Below, one piece after another: positions 51,001 through 64,000 of a DNA stretch of 64,000 nucleotides (position 1 is its first letter; each line of letters begins with the position of its first letter). Origin of the DNA: Chromobotia macracanthus (Eukaryota > Chordata > Actinopteri > Cypriniformes > Botiidae); assembly GCA_036877525.1 (NCBI GenBank), contig JAZGTH010000067.1, forward strand, positions 7,464,501 to 7,528,500, written 5' to 3'. Below the pieces are notes generated by a model. It ran no database searches. It had not been told where the DNA came from and saw only the letters and a program-made list of their open reading frames with translations. Made by a program: the position numbers and the translations under genes.

Positions 51001-53819
51001 ATTTGATTAGATTCTTATTTATATGGTTTCAATCCAAATCGATTTTGATTATTTACAGATATTTAATTAAAGATGTTAGTTTTGTAGACTTTAAATCTAC
51101 ATTTAAATATAAATGCTGGTAACTGAAACCCTCCTACTTAGCTCTATTGCTGAAATACACATTTACATTTACTATAGGCCCACAAAGGACAAGACGCGAA
51201 GTACATATAATATTCACATCCTCTTAGGTAAAACACACACATTAAGATTCAGTTCAGGGACTTCCCAAATTTATATTGTTTCATTAAATTGAAGATGGAT
51301 TAAAATAAAAAAATCAGATTTTTTTTATCCAGCCTCTATAAAAGTTTTGCTTCTTCCAAAGTTCTGGTGTATGAATCAGGGTATCTGTAGTTTGTGTATT
51401 TATGTAAGTCAGAGGTTGTTTGTTGTTTGGATTTGGACTCTTCCTCCTTATGTAAGGTTGCCTTTGGCGTTAAATTGGACATACCGTCTTTTCTGTCCTC
51501 TGAGATTGTGAATGTTTGCTGAACAGGAAGTCATATTTTTCCCACACAGGATATACAGTACAGGGTGTTGGCTTGCACAGCAGGAAAGCAGTTTGAACCC
51601 CACCCCTCTCATCTCTTTATCATCCAAACGACAGTAACTTATTTTTTTACGCTACACTGCCTAAACCGCTGCTAACCTATCAGTGTCTGATTTTGATTTT
51701 TTAAAGTCACTGAGACTTTAAATCATCCTCTTCATATTCCAGTGGCTGTTACACTTAAGCACAGCAGGGTTCCCACTTCAGCTATGCACGAGAAAACATT
51801 ATACATAAAGTACCTGTCTTCATATTCTCTTGCTTTTCTTCCCTTTCCTCTTTTAAGCCACTTTTGTGTGATTTGATGTTGGAAGGCTTGAGTCAGCACT
51901 CTGGGTCATATAAAGCCCTCACACATACACACACACAGGCGCAGTGGCCTTCTGTGTCTGCTCTTAACAGTGTCATACTGCGCCTTAGTGCAGAACTGCT
52001 GACAATAGTTTTAAACACTCCTCTGCCTTCTGAATTTTAGTTGTTTCTGACTTTGCTACTTCTCTGTTAGAAATATTGGCATTATTAAAAGCATAGTACT
52101 CTAGCTGTTGTTGTTGTTGAAACTGAAAGTTTGATTGGCATACATTGAGTCACGTTATTGAAACCCAAGCTGAACAAGGTTTTGTGTAAGTAGTTTTTTT
52201 ATTTACATAGAAGTCATTCAAATCAGTGTTACAAAACCACGTAAGAATGTGTTTTATGAATGAGGCCTAATGTGTGCAAAAAAGCTTTGAAATACATTAC
52301 AGTATAATCTGCATATATCTGTTATAACTATTTAGCTTTTAACTATTTTATATTAGTTAATTGTCATTGGCATTATAAGTCTTTGTCACGGAGAATGTAC
52401 ACTGTGCCATGCACATGCAGTTCACCTGTCTCCTCCATCTGTTGATTTTCCCCAACAGCCCATTTGTGTGTGCAGAGTCCAAAATGAATACTTGCGCCAA
52501 ATGTGAGTAGAAATTGACTTTGGCAAGTAAATAAATTGCAGTTATTTGCCAGTTGGCTGGTATCTTCATTAGGAATTGGAACATTACATGGTTTAAATTG
52601 AATTGTAGAAATTATCATCTGATCTTCGCTGATCTAAGTGATGTGGGTGATTCATTTTAGACCACCTATGAAAAGCACATCTGTTACCACTTGCACATAT
52701 TCTGATTTATCATCATAGGTTTGTCGAGCATGCTCGAACGTTTGTGTTTGTCCAAAACATCTTGACCTGCATTTTTTTATTTTAAAACTAATTCTAAATA
52801 ATCAGCTTGTCTATATTTATATATATATTATCCATGTCTGATAGTCTAAAGAAATATTTATGGCTGGTAAATGTTTTTATTTTTACCTGGCTTTGATGGG
52901 TGTGCAAAAAAATTCATTTTGGACCATGTTTGTTAAGTTTGCATTAATGTGTGAATGAAAGTGATGTATTTGTGCATTTAAACCATTCAGTGAGTAACTG
53001 GAAGTTGTGAACACACACACACCTGGAGCAGTGGGCAACACTGCAGGGCCCTGGGAGCAATCGGGGGTTGGGACTTTAGTTGTTTCCTGTCAGCATTGGG
53101 AATCAAACCAGTGACCTTTGGGTTGCAAGTCAGACTCTCTAAACAATAGGCCATGACTGCCCCAGTCATGTGAATAACCAGTAAGTGATAACCGTGATGA
53201 CCGTGTACACCGTAAACAGATGTAAGTTGCATGACAGCAGTTCCAGACTGTTGTAGCATAGTGTTATTTTGTGTCGTCTAAGTGCTATTGATCAGAACAA
53301 GCATCAGTAAATCTAGCTGCTGTTCTGAGCTACACCGATGGCTTGATTGATTGTCTAGTGTCTCTGTGGTCTTATCACAGAACTTGACTGACGTTGAGTC
53401 TGAGCCCCATCTAAGACCTCAGAATCTATACACATTACGGGCACTAGTGGTCTCATCAGTGTCTCTCTCTCTCTCTCTCTCTCTCAAAGAAGTTTGCTGC
53501 TACCTTGTCTATATTTGTTTGAGCCAATTACACAACACACACTCAGAGTGAGGTATTGGGAGGAGTCTGCCCTTTGTCTTCCTGTTTCTGATCATGCTTG
53601 GCACTCTTTTGGCTTGCTGTTTGTGAGCGAGTAATGCTGTACAGCAGTTCTGGGAAACCTGCGTGTCTATTTAAACTAATGATTTCCACATGTGCCAGTC
53701 ACAGTTCTGCTATTCTAATTATAGAGCCTCGTCTCCAGAGCCCTAAAAATAGGGCCCCACTACCTCCATTATAACAGAGCAGTCACACACCTCACACTGT
53801 GAGTGAGGCCCAGGTCAGG

Positions 53820-53881
<62 letters not shown>

Positions 53882-56800
53882 ACGCATACTGCAGTTCATC
53901 AAGGGCAAAAGAGGCACTATAAGAGTGTTTGTGAGATTACCTATCTATAGACATGTTGTGCTTTCATTGTTCTAAAATGAGGTGATTTTAATTTTTAACA
54001 CTAATTTTTAAACCTTTAATGACTGACCAAGACTGAGCTCTGTGGTTGTTTCTGTTGAGAGTTATTTGAGTTATCCCATCATAACAGCAGAATTACTATA
54101 GAACTATAGAACTACATTATTCCTGATCCCGAAAATAAAAAAATCCAACCATTCACAGAACTGTGACAATGAAAACACGTCAAAAGAGCTCTGTGGGATC
54201 CACCCACTTTTATGGAGAATGATGTAATTGAGTCAGTAACCCCTAAACCTTGTAGCTGATTGGTTCATGTCATAGATCATGTTAGAAATCTTTGATTGAT
54301 GAGTTGTAAATCTTATGGGTGGAAAGGCTTCTGAACCAATAACTTAAAATACGGTACTGTTGTGCTTTGTTGCTTCCTCAGACTGACTTAGTTGTGCTAT
54401 GTAAAATCTTTTAAATATTTAAGGCACAAACTGAAATGGCTCATTAATCGTTCTGTGTTTTCCTCGTTCTATTACCAGTCTAGTCGTTTAACCACTGTAT
54501 CCACCCATAATGAGATCACTAAACTTGTATTGTACAGAAAGTTGTATTAGTTTTGAAAGGTGTTCACTTCAGGATATTTCATAAACAGACCTGAAATATT
54601 CTGTTGCATGTCTCCTCACAGCTGGATACAGTGTCAGCCAGTGGTTTTGCTATAATCGGTCCATGTTAACTGAGGTGATGGGTTCAGTATAATGCTTCTC
54701 ACCTCTGAACATTGTACAGATTTGTGTTTTCCATCTTCTGGGTTATACTTCTGACAAAACCAGGCCACTCCTCATTCCCTCCTGGCATCTAAAATTGTGC
54801 CGTGGCCTGAAAGAGAGCAGGCCACACGGTTTCCTCTGTGTGCCAGTGTGAGTGTTTTCTCCTGCCAAAATAAATGCAAATCCTCCCATGAGGCTCTTGT
54901 ATTGAATGTGTGATATTAGACGGACATGTTAGAAGAACTGTATTGATATTCTAACTGCCAGCACATATCCAGCTGATGTAAATGTAAATGCTTTTAATTG
55001 AATAACTGACCCACACATTACTTGTTGTGTTGTTCCAGACCTATAGTCCATATGACTTGTTATATTGTGTTATATTTCAAGACGTCTGGAGCTGTGTGAT
55101 ACGGACTGAAGTGTATTCACCGTTATCTTTCCATCCAGTGAAGGAACCTGATCATTTGTCAGTAAGTTGAACAGTCTGACTCAATGATCTGGTCACAGCA
55201 TACAAAGTTAGACAGTAAAGGTGTTGTTTGACATGTTTCTGGAATAAAATCACTTACCCTCCCTTTAGGATACTAAATTAAATAATACACATAAATAATG
55301 ACACATATTTAATTATTTCTCAGATATTTCCTTTGAAAAGCAGACATGACTCACAGTTAAACCTCAGCTCTGAATGCAGAACTACACATGAAATATTAAA
55401 AGTGTTTACATTAATACTCAAAGCAGTGCTGAAAGTTTTCTTTTTTAGGGAATTCACCTTTAAAAATCCTTTAAAAGATCCTTTAAAAATGTCGAATCAG
55501 CCCTGGCTGTTCCAACACTTCACCTCAGAGCCCTATCAGCGTCTATTCAACCTGTCAATGGGACGCAACTACGCCACTTCAGGCCCTGCTTCAAACACCA
55601 GGGTTTGTGATGGCTCCTCAGCTTGCGACAGGAAGCGCATTTCCGTCCTTGCGGACGTGCAGCTGCGGGTGTGGTGAATAGTCTGCGTGTTGAAGGGGAA
55701 AGCAGGGTGATGTTCTCCAGTCAGATATTGTAAGAACAGATGGGAAAAGTCAAGCTCTTATATTTGGGGCCACTTAAAACCTCTCCAAAGAGTCTCTCTG
55801 TTTCACTGCCCCTGCTAGTTTCCCTTGAAATACAAAGAGAAAACCCTTTCAGGAAGGAAATTAGGCTCGTTAGACATAAAATGGCTGGAAGTGATTACAG
55901 AAACTCGCTCTTATCGGTTATAATGTGACTGTAATTAGCTAAGGAAAGCTTTGCAGATTTGTGTATCAACTGCCATACACAAACTATGCCAATATAAAGT
56001 TGGTAAGTAAATGGAATGAGGATTGAAGCAATACGTGCATGAGAAAGATGAAGGAAGAGAGCAGGGAACATGCGCTAGCTCTGAGGATGAGTAATGTACT
56101 GACAGACTGGAACTGGGACACTTGAAAGGTGAACAAAGTGTGACAGCCCTGTGCTCACGGAGCAGAGACAGATTGAGTGACAGCTACACACACATACACA
56201 CACACACACACTGTACTGACCTCATCAGACATTATTGTGCTATAATAAAAGTTTTGTAGATTTAGTTGATGGTGCTTGGTTAGGAAAGCACATTATTACA
56301 CTGTTCCGTGTCTGTTAAATTAGTGTTCTGCACAACTGTAGCTCAACTGGCAGAGCATTGCGTTAGCAAAAGGTTGTGGGTTCGATTCCCAAGGAGCACA
56401 CTTGGGCTACTGATAAAATGTAAACATTGAATGCACTTTGGATATGACTTTGGATAAAAACTTTATCTGAAAAATGTAAATGTAATTTATCTGTGTATTC
56501 AGCTTTGAGTTATGTCTTTGAAAACCATACATCAAGACTTTTATAATGCTTACCCTATACACAGTCTAGATTGTTGTTGAATGATTGTAGGATAGCACAG
56601 ACTTAGTTATACACAAGGAGTGTGTGAGACTTCAAATGAGTTTAGCTAAATCGCTGCTGTCTTTAGTATCCCCAGAGCAATGGGGGTTGTTTAAATCTAG
56701 AATGTACATTTCCTGCATTCCAAGTTTAGGGAATCTGTTCCATGTCTTGTCTGAGACATAAAAACACACACATATGCACATACTGCATGTACACAGATAT

Positions 56801-59800
56801 GACGAGACACACAGACTATAAGGGCCCTTTCTAGAAGGCCTTTTCTGAGGCAAACGAGGGGTCTTGTGTGCATAAACATAAATCCCACATTCTCTAAGAA
56901 CTTACAAAGAACAAACCACACATATATCTCAAACAGTTCCCCAGCAACTACAGGACAAGTGACTATAAAACTTGTGTGCGTGTGTTGAGGATATAAAGAT
57001 TGATCTCCTCACGTGTCTCCTTGCATCTTTTCCTGCAGAGCTCTGTTGAATTCACTGTTGGGCTTCAACACGTTATCCATCTGTGCTGAAAATATCTGCA
57101 TTGTTGTATTAGAGGAGATGTGGAGGACACAAGCAGGTTCATAATAGGAACATGCTGTAGATGGGCTTTGTTAACCCAGAGAATTGTAATCCTATTTCTT
57201 GATACATTAAATTTATGGGTTATGTTTCTTTCCAGTGTTAATGAGTAGGGATGTGCAAAACAACAAATGTTTGAAATTAATGAATTTGTGGGTTGTCTGA
57301 ATAACTTGTTAGTGTTAAGAAAAGCCATGCATAATTATTCTGGTTCAGCGTTATACCCAACAAACACTGCGCAGACAAGTTTCTTAGCAATATATGAACA
57401 CTAGGCCCAGCCCTTCTGTAGGGTAACTGACAAATAAATAGTTAACTAACTATAAGCTTTTCCTGCACAAAACAATAATACTATAATAGTCTTCCCCAAC
57501 AAATGGAGATCAAAGTATTAGGTATAATAATAGGAAAATTGCTCACAGCAGGCCATTTAAAGTCTGACAGTAATTGTCTTGAAATGTATTGTTAAGTGCT
57601 GTGAAATGCTGTTTGTTTCAAAAGCGCTGCTTTGATCGCTGTTGTAATGCTGCTTAAACTGAATGAATTGAGACACGCAACGCCTCTGAAAGGAATTTCG
57701 AGGGCCGACAGTCGCTAACAGTTACAGCAGTCACAAGATGTTGCAGCTCTAAATTAATCTTTAAAGCACTGCTGAAAAAAAATAAAAAAAAAATATTAAA
57801 GCTTAAACAGCTTTAAAAAACGAGCTCACTAACAGGCAAATTTGCTGATCGACAGTTGGTTGGCAATCGGTCTATTGGCCAAGCACTTGTATGTCTTTGA
57901 TCTGAATCAATCAATAATTTGCCTTCTTGATATAAAATCTACTACATATATTTCTTGCATTTTTTTGTGAATTTACAGTCTAAATGGCTAATAACTCAGC
58001 GTTATTTACTTGCAACAGCCAATTTTTAATCTTATTTGCCGAGTTGTAATTTTGGACAGTGTACATTTACATATGAATGTATGTATAAATCAATAACACG
58101 CATATAAAAAACTTTCCTTGTCTGTTTAAATGTGCGTGCACAGTATGCGGCTTCATGAATGTTTTGATGTGTGTTATGTAAGCCCGCGGCCCACCCTCTG
58201 GCTGTTCCTCCAGCTTCAACCTGTCAGGCAGGATATGGATCATGGGGCCGTGCTGTCCTGAGCTGGGGTTTCACAGGTGATCTGCTGCTGGTTTATAGCT
58301 CCAGTGCAAAAGTCTACTACTGTACCCACTCACAAATAGCTGCAGCTAGGCCAACATCTGCGCCTCAGGCAGGAAAAGACCATTAAACAATCTCCTGCGA
58401 TAATGGAGATCAAACTTCCAGGGTTAGCTGACGTCCATCTCCCATGATGCCCTGTTATGTCCCCTCTTATGATGTCACAAAGGCTGTAATTACTCAGAGT
58501 GGAAATAGAGAGACTTGTCAACTAACTAAGAGACAACGCTAAGTTTATGAGCCTCTCTGTGACCTTATGATGACATAAAGCGATATAATGAGGTGCAGGA
58601 ATTTACTTCCTGTCTTGCAGACAGCCAGAATAGGATGTTCTAGCCTTTATTCCTCCCCCTGCAAAGACACAGTGGCTCTGTGTGTTTCTTCAGCTGAGAC
58701 GCTAACAAGATTCTGGTCATTGGAGAAATCTGACTGCAGATAAACACATCTAAATTCACAAACAACTCACTTTCAGACTGCTGTCTGCTGTCTCATTCAA
58801 CTCCCCAGTTCCCTAAAGACAAATAATTGTAGCCTGAACACAAATCCAGGAACTAGAAGGGACCCCACTAAACATTAAGACAGCGGTGACACTGCTACAT
58901 TGTGAGGTTGTGTATATACATTATTGTGCAGCTTTGTTTTAGCTGTTAAAAGTACACACAATTATAAAATGAGCGCTTGTCTGGCATTTGAATTAAGCAA
59001 ATCTGATAGTTGTACATACATAATATACATACATAGACAATGTACATACATGCAATAACAAAATATACTGTAATAAAACAAGGACACAAAAAATGAGGGG
59101 GGGGGTCTTTATAATCTTCTCTAACTCCAATGCGTAAAAGTAGATTATTATTGTTTACATGTTGAGGATTAAAGATAATTGCAAACAAAATCTGTTTTAA
59201 GATTGGAAAATAATATATTTATACATGCACTCAACTTCTAATGACTTGACAGACTTTTATATATAATTTATAATTATTTCTATAATAATTCACATATTAA
59301 ATATAGTAAGCAGCCAATGCTTACTGGTTTACCGGTGTGGGTTTCTTTGATTCTTCAGATCAATTTTGACAATGAAACACCTAGACAAGGAATATGCTAC
59401 TGAATTAAAGCCCAGACTCAGTGCCTTAATATACACAGTTTTTTGTGTATGTTTGATTATGACTCTGTACAGTCCTAACCCTTTTAGTGCACTTGTTTTC
59501 AGGTGCCCATATTACCTTATACCTCAATATGTTACATGTTAAGTTTGTACCTATGAACATATAGCAATAACATCATTGCCCATCGTCTGTGAGTGAGGCT
59601 GCTACCTCAGGCAGTACACAGTCACCTTGGCTCTGTGTTTAGCATTCTGCCTCAGCTTTCTATACTGGAGTTGGCGCTTTGCCCAGTGTTCCTGCTTATA
59701 TGGACCCTGTCGCATGGCACACAGGATTGACTATCAGTTAAACCCTGATTGTTTATTGATTCCCTGTCGGATAGGTTTAAACAGTATTCCTGTTTGTGTG

Positions 59801-62411
59801 TATGTGTGTGTGAATACCGGTTCTGTTGACTGAGCTGTAAAGCTTTAGGTAAAAGTTTTTCACAACCTTTCCTGTGTTCCTTTGTTGTTGTTTTCTTATC
59901 GGTCCACAGGCACATTGAGGATTCTCTGGAGGATTCTCTGGAGGATTCTGTAGTGTGGCAACTTTTGTAAAAGCAAAGCCATTTTGGATGTTATCACGAA
60001 AACATTTGGCCAGTTTTTAAGGCCTAGTGGTTTGTGATGCTTTAGATGCATTGAAAGCAACTGAAATAATCCTTGCACTGTGTCCTAATCTAATATTTGA
60101 TTCTAGAAACATTTACATTTATTCATTTAGCAGACGCTTTTATCCAAAGCGACTTACAAGTGTGGAATACAACAAGCGAGTCAACCTGAAGAGGCAACTA
60201 GACACAATAAGTGCTCACAATACAAGTTTCAGACATTGCTCAGAGCTACAACAAGGGAGAGATTTAAAGGAAAGAGGGATAGGAATGAAGGGAAAGAATA
60301 TATTTATTTTTTAAAATGAGGTTAAGTGCTCACGAACATGAATATAAAAACATTCAAAAACAACAGAAATTAAAAAAAATTATTATTAAATTAAAAATTT
60401 ATTGTTAAAATTAATTAAAAATAAATTGTTAGTTTAAACGCTTTAGTTAATGGTCAATGGAAAGTAAAAATTTGTTCTCACTTATTGTGTGATGGAACGG
60501 TCAGTGGTATCTGTTTGGATTATGTCATGTTATTCATAATGTATATTATTTATATGTAATAATATATATTATGAATAACAATAATATATAATATATATTA
60601 TTTTTTAACATTAATATACTTTTATGCTGAATTTTCGTTCTCTGAAAAGTATGCTATCAAATATGCTTGTTAATGCAGCTATAACCAAGAGAATATGATT
60701 ACAGTATTGACTTTGCAACTATTGATTTTTACTGCCTTTTTTGTACCCTGAGATTATTGGTCGGTGTGTGTGTTATGTGTATGTGTGTGAGGTGTGTGTG
60801 CGTGTGGGTGGTTTGTCTGTGTGTGTTTGTGCATGTGGTGTGTGTGTCTTTGTTTGTGTGTTGTCTGGACAGACTGTGATCACCGTGGGTACGGTACTTC
60901 ACTGAAACAGCTGGCACAGAGCTGTGTGCGTAATCATGGCCTACAAGTGACATGCTGCAGTGTGCAGATGTGCCAGTGTATGTACATGTGTCTGAACTAA
61001 AGCTTTCACAGTCACACACACAGTATTTCATTTAGTCAGTGTATTACCACAAGTTCAGCTAGCATTAAAAGTAACCTTTTAATGCTAGCTGAAAAAGCCC
61101 TCTTCCATTTATATTAAAAAAAGCCCTCTTCCATTTTGCTTTTTCTTTTTCCTCCTCTTCACCATTTTGCATTTTTTCCCTTGAAGTTCCTTCTCTTTTC
61201 CTCTTTGAATGATGTTGACAGAAAATGCATCTGCCATCTGTGCAAATGCTAAGACCTTTGGACACCAGCCTTGTGTCTGTTTATGGGATGGTTCTTTCTT
61301 TTGTGTGTGTGGATGGGTGTGTGTGTGTGTGGATAATGTATAAGTATTTGGATAAGGTGTAAGTTCTGCTAAATCATGGTGAGGTAATTCTAACTTGCAG
61401 TTCATTAACAGATTAATAAAGTCTTTTAATCCTGCAGTGAAGTAATGCAGTTTCACGGCATTCATTTTACAACCAGGTTGAAGTTAGACAAGGCATTAAA
61501 TCTGGTTTATTTGAAGATATTTTAATAAATTGATGCTCTGTTTGGGTTATTCTCTGTGTTTAAATTTTGCAGTGACATTTGATGGTGCTCTGGCACTTTC
61601 CATTCCACAAACATTACTTTGTTTGTCCTGAAAATAATTGTTCATTTCACCTGTACACACCACATGTACACACAATTTTTTTTCTTGTTCCTCATGATAG
61701 ACTTTCTCCTAAGACTGCCTGAGCATGAAACCTCCTTTGCTTGCGCACCCCAGCACCCCCTAATGCAGCCCAAGGTCCTACTGCCCCCTCAACAGTCCCC
61801 CCAGTAGACCACAGGCTGTCCCTCCACTTTGCACCCATGTAAGGGGGAGGTCCCCTAGTCTTGAATCGTTGGCTCCTTCATTCCACAGATCATTTAACAT
61901 TTCATTACTGCAACCAAGCGCAGCCTGTGTCGAGATGACTTTGGTATCAAAACATGCGTCTTTGTTCCAGAAACACATTGCAAGAGATGCAGATGTGTTG
62001 GCTGCAGTACTGTCAGCATCAGCTTCTCCTCATTCCTCATTTGACAATTTTTTTAATCCTACGTTTTAAATGTTTTTGTTTAGGCTCTGTTTCCACTAAT
62101 GTTATCCACTCTGTTAAAATCCAATGTAAATGTTACTGGACCCACTGTCTGTTAAAAAACACATTTTTTGTCCCACTCGCTGAAAACATCCATTCATAAT
62201 TTTTGACAATCCTGACCCAAAATGAGTTTAAATGATGTTGATCTTCCTCTAGTGTGAAGAGGCCAGCAGGCATGGGGAGCATCCTGAATCGCATTGGGGG
62301 CAAAAAGCAGAAGATGAGCACTTTGGAGAAGTCTAAGCTGGACTGGGATGCCTTTAAAACAGAAGAGGGCATTTCAGATGAGCTGGCCATCCATAATCGA
62401 GGCAAAGAAGG
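48066..62411 (+). CDS. cfdp1: CFDP1 (BCNT), craniofacial development protein 1, lacking the last exon
   Basis: Six exons: 48066-48132, 48617-48746, 49125-49350, 49806-49936, 50424-50561, 62253-62411, with continuous phases (283 codons plus two bases). The start is MNYSDYDSDDYASNEDEDYV, an acidic N-terminus; then a Lys-rich stretch, ADDLWASFLSDVGPRP, ITKVFDFAGEEVRVTKEVDA, and the BCNT-C core KKQKMSTLEKSKLDW...ELAIHNRGKEG. CFDP1 is the vertebrate relative of yeast Swc5, a subunit of the SWR1/SRCAP-type complex that deposits H2A.Z. It acts in the nucleus and is needed for craniofacial and heart development. The remaining exon, about 25-30 residues, lies past 64000 or was not recognised. Intron 5 is 11.7 kb, against under 2 kb for the others. 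A GTG upstream in the same frame was rejected as a start. Confidence 0.95.
48797..49080 (+). mobile_element. Interspersed repeat, copy 1 of 2
   Basis: It begins CATTTACATTTATTCATTTA and GCAGACGCTTTTATCCAAAG, common to many fish LINE/SINE 3' ends, and runs through GGAATGAAGGGAAAGAA to AGTGCTCACGAAAGACGTG. The copy at 60108 is nearly identical over about 235 bases. It lies within CFDP1 intron 2 and ends about 45 bases before the acceptor at 49124. Confidence 0.75.
50195..50312 (+). mobile_element. tRNA-derived SINE, internally deleted
   Basis: Head GTTCCTGTAGCTCAGCTGGT and tail GTGTCTGCCAAATGCGTAAA match the other SINE copies, but the B-box block is gone. Confidence 0.8.
53020..53165 (-). mobile_element. 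SINE-like repeat with tRNA-like minus-strand head
   Basis: On the plus strand: ACCTGGAGCAGTGGGCAACA, GGGAGCAATCGGGGGTTGG, then GGGAATCAAACCAGTGACCT and AATAGGCCATGACTGCCCC. Read in reverse, the last part is a tRNA-like A/B-box region. The same arrangement is widespread in teleosts, from memory. Confidence 0.6.
53821..53881. repeat. (TG)n microsatellite
   Basis: About 60 bases of uninterrupted TG dinucleotide, the longest simple repeat in the window. Likely polymorphic. Confidence 0.97.
56334..56487 (+). mobile_element. tRNA-derived SINE, near full length
   Basis: It has an intact A box (TGTAGCTCAACTGGCAGAG) and a perfect B box GGTTCGATTCC. A conserved body TACTGATAAAATGTAAACATT and a TGGATAAAAACTTTATCTG tail follow, ending in an AATGTAAATGTAA terminus. 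This is the best copy of the family in the window. Confidence 0.9.
60108..60345 (+). mobile_element. Interspersed repeat, copy 2 of 2
   Basis: Nearly identical to 48797-49050. It lacks a short ATCATATG-containing piece after GCTCAGAG and diverges after GAGGTTAAGTGCTCACGAA. Confidence 0.75.
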
Positions 62412-64000
62412 GTATGTTTCTGCCTCATTAGTGACCCAGACTAACACATCATATCATATTATCTCCCATTAGTCTCTCGCATTAGCTTTAGAGGTTTTCA
62501 CCAGAGCTGAATAAATATCATTATGTGTCTAAAGTGCTTAGAGCGACAGCACACTGAAAAATTGTGTTTCAGCACAATTTTGATTTACACTTTAGAAGTC
62601 ATTTATTACACTGCACTGAAGTTCACTGGACAGTGAAATGAATGTATATGTGGCAAAACCATATGCTTTATGTCCATTTGATTAACATGTTATTTGTAGA
62701 AACATGCATGTAAACCCTTCTCAAACCCCAAAATTGCAATAGTGTTTATGCACACATCATTTTACACATTCGCCTTCCTTTGTGTTTTTATTTTTTGTGA
62801 GAATTTTGAGACTGCCCCTTACTTTACCTGTTTAGAATAAATGCGTAAATATGGTGTCTCCACTGCCAGTTCAGATTTTATTGTTCTTAACAAAGAGCTG
62901 ACATTTAAATGGACAATTCTCTGAGGCCTAACCTAGATGAAGCCCTCCAGGCCGGTCTCGGATCAGTCTTGAGTTGCTTTCAGTAGCAGAATGAATGGCA
63001 TGGAAGCTAAGCCAATGGTACTTTATTTTAACTGCTTAACTATTTTGGCCTTGATGGCTTGTAGCAGGAGGTTAGGCAGAGAAAAAGAACTGCAGCTTCA
63101 ATCAAAGAATTAAAATGGAAACCTGCTCCTCTTGATAAAGAAACAGTATTGGACTAATCAAAAACCTGGGTCAAAAATGAAAAGAAACCTATTTAGTAAT
63201 TTTTTTTCTAAAAATCTTTTTTTTTTTGGTTTAAAAGTATTGCAATACTGACTTATTCTTATTATTAGGAAAAATTCAACAGGGTTTAGCCAAGTAGGTT
63301 TTTTGTTGTTCAGTGTTAAAGCAAGAATCCTGTAGCAGTAATTTCCATGTGTAGCCCAGATGGTACTTCAGCATGTTTAAAGGGGTGCTTGATTTTCATT
63401 TGCAAAACCCATAAAACAGAAATGACAAATTAAAAATATTAGGAATTTGCATCATGATTTTTTTTTTTTTTACAGTTAACTCATTCACATTCAGTTCCTT
63501 ACTTAGGGCAAGTATGCGAACCAAATCACATGCAAATTGTGTTATACACATGCAGTATTCTAATTGGTTGTGGATGGTAATTATGTGGAATATGTATGCT
63601 TATATGAAGACACTGTACAAAGATAGATTTCTGCAACTATACACTGGATTAACAATGATGCTTAATGATATGCAGTACAGTCTGAGTTTAAAAATTCACA
63701 TGTTTGGTTTGGTGTCTATGAAGGGTTACTTGACCCACCCACCGATGGGGCTGCTCTAGAGTTTATCTGCTGCCAGTAACATACAACAGTGTCAGAGAGC
63801 CTATAGATTTTTTGCGATAACATCTAACATCTGTAGAAGCTTTTGTATTGTATAAGAGGGAGGGGGTCCCTTGTTGACCATGGACTACTGTTTTAAGAAC
63901 ACTACATCTGCTGTTCTAAGCACTTCTTTTTATATACAGTATATGTATCTTCATAGTTTAGGTGCCTCCATTAACCAATCAGCAGTATGTGGGAAGTGCA
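62412..64000 (+). other. cfdp1: CFDP1 intron 6 or 3' flank, no exon recognised
   Basis: AT-rich sequence with poly-T runs near 63218 and 63459. The C-terminal CFDP1 exon, expected to resemble YIERKAFLDRVDHRQFE, was looked for and not found. Confidence 0.5.

Larger units (their letters stand above)
50562..62252 (+). other. cfdp1: CFDP1 intron 5, 11.7 kb
   Basis: No internal gene was recognised on either strand. It contains a SINE-like block at 53020-53165, a long TG microsatellite, a full SINE at 56334, a second copy of the 48797 repeat, and an AT-rich hairpin at 60530. Some GC-richer, repeat-free stretches (about 53690-53770, 55490-55960, 58170-58450) could be regulatory but show no coding structure. 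Confidence 0.6.

Noticed and set aside
55333..55677. 114-residue ORF in CFDP1 intron 5
   Set aside because: No recognisable domain, no convincing splice or promoter context, and direct repeats of ATCCTTTAAAA inside. Treated as non-coding.
60729..61031. 100-residue Thr/His-rich minus-strand ORF
   Set aside because: Produced by a GT-rich simple-repeat region.

Overview
The window is vertebrate nuclear DNA, most likely from a cyprinid-type teleost. The genes are split into many small GT-AG exons. The introns carry tRNA-derived SINEs of a kind common in carps and minnows, short palindromic DNA transposons and long CA/CT/AT microsatellites. No bacterial, viral or organellar genes were seen. Exon chains were built by hand from splice sites, phase continuity and remembered family sequences; no alignment was run.

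Layout. 25-8589 (+): 3' part of RIPOR1, twelve coding exons ending at the true stop. 10.29-17.5 kb (+): CTCF, with a CpG-rich promoter and non-coding first exon, eleven coding exons (12341-15813) encoding all eleven zinc fingers, and a long 3' UTR. 20.9-29.4 kb (+): a string of recognisable but damaged exons from the leucine-rich-repeat half of CARMIL2. 30.97-43.44 kb (+): ten well-preserved exons for the CARMIL2 C-terminal half, carrying the capping-protein-binding (CPI) and CARMIL-specific (CSI) motifs. 46.48-47.50 kb (-): complete TMEM170A (140 aa, three coding exons). 48.07-62.41 kb (+): CFDP1, six exons, with the last coding exon beyond the window. TMEM170A and CFDP1 are head to head across a GC-box promoter of about 570 bp.

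RIPOR1 and CARMIL2 act on the actin/Rho system, CTCF organises chromatin, TMEM170A is an ER/nuclear-envelope membrane protein and CFDP1 is a chromatin (BCNT family) protein. They are not a pathway; they are a syntenic block. RIPOR1-CTCF-CARMIL2 matches human 16q22 and TMEM170A-CFDP1 matches human 16q23, brought next to each other here.

Main points of interest: (1) CARMIL2 looks split into a decaying N-terminal half (in-frame stops, frameshifts, missing exons) and an intact 651-codon C-terminal half that may survive as a short capping-protein regulator. (2) The last CTCF exon carries an apparent 1-base frameshift that puts the conserved C-terminus out of frame. (3) A perfect CTCF-binding consensus lies between CTCF and CARMIL2. 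(4) A microsatellite-like charged helix sits inside CARMIL2.
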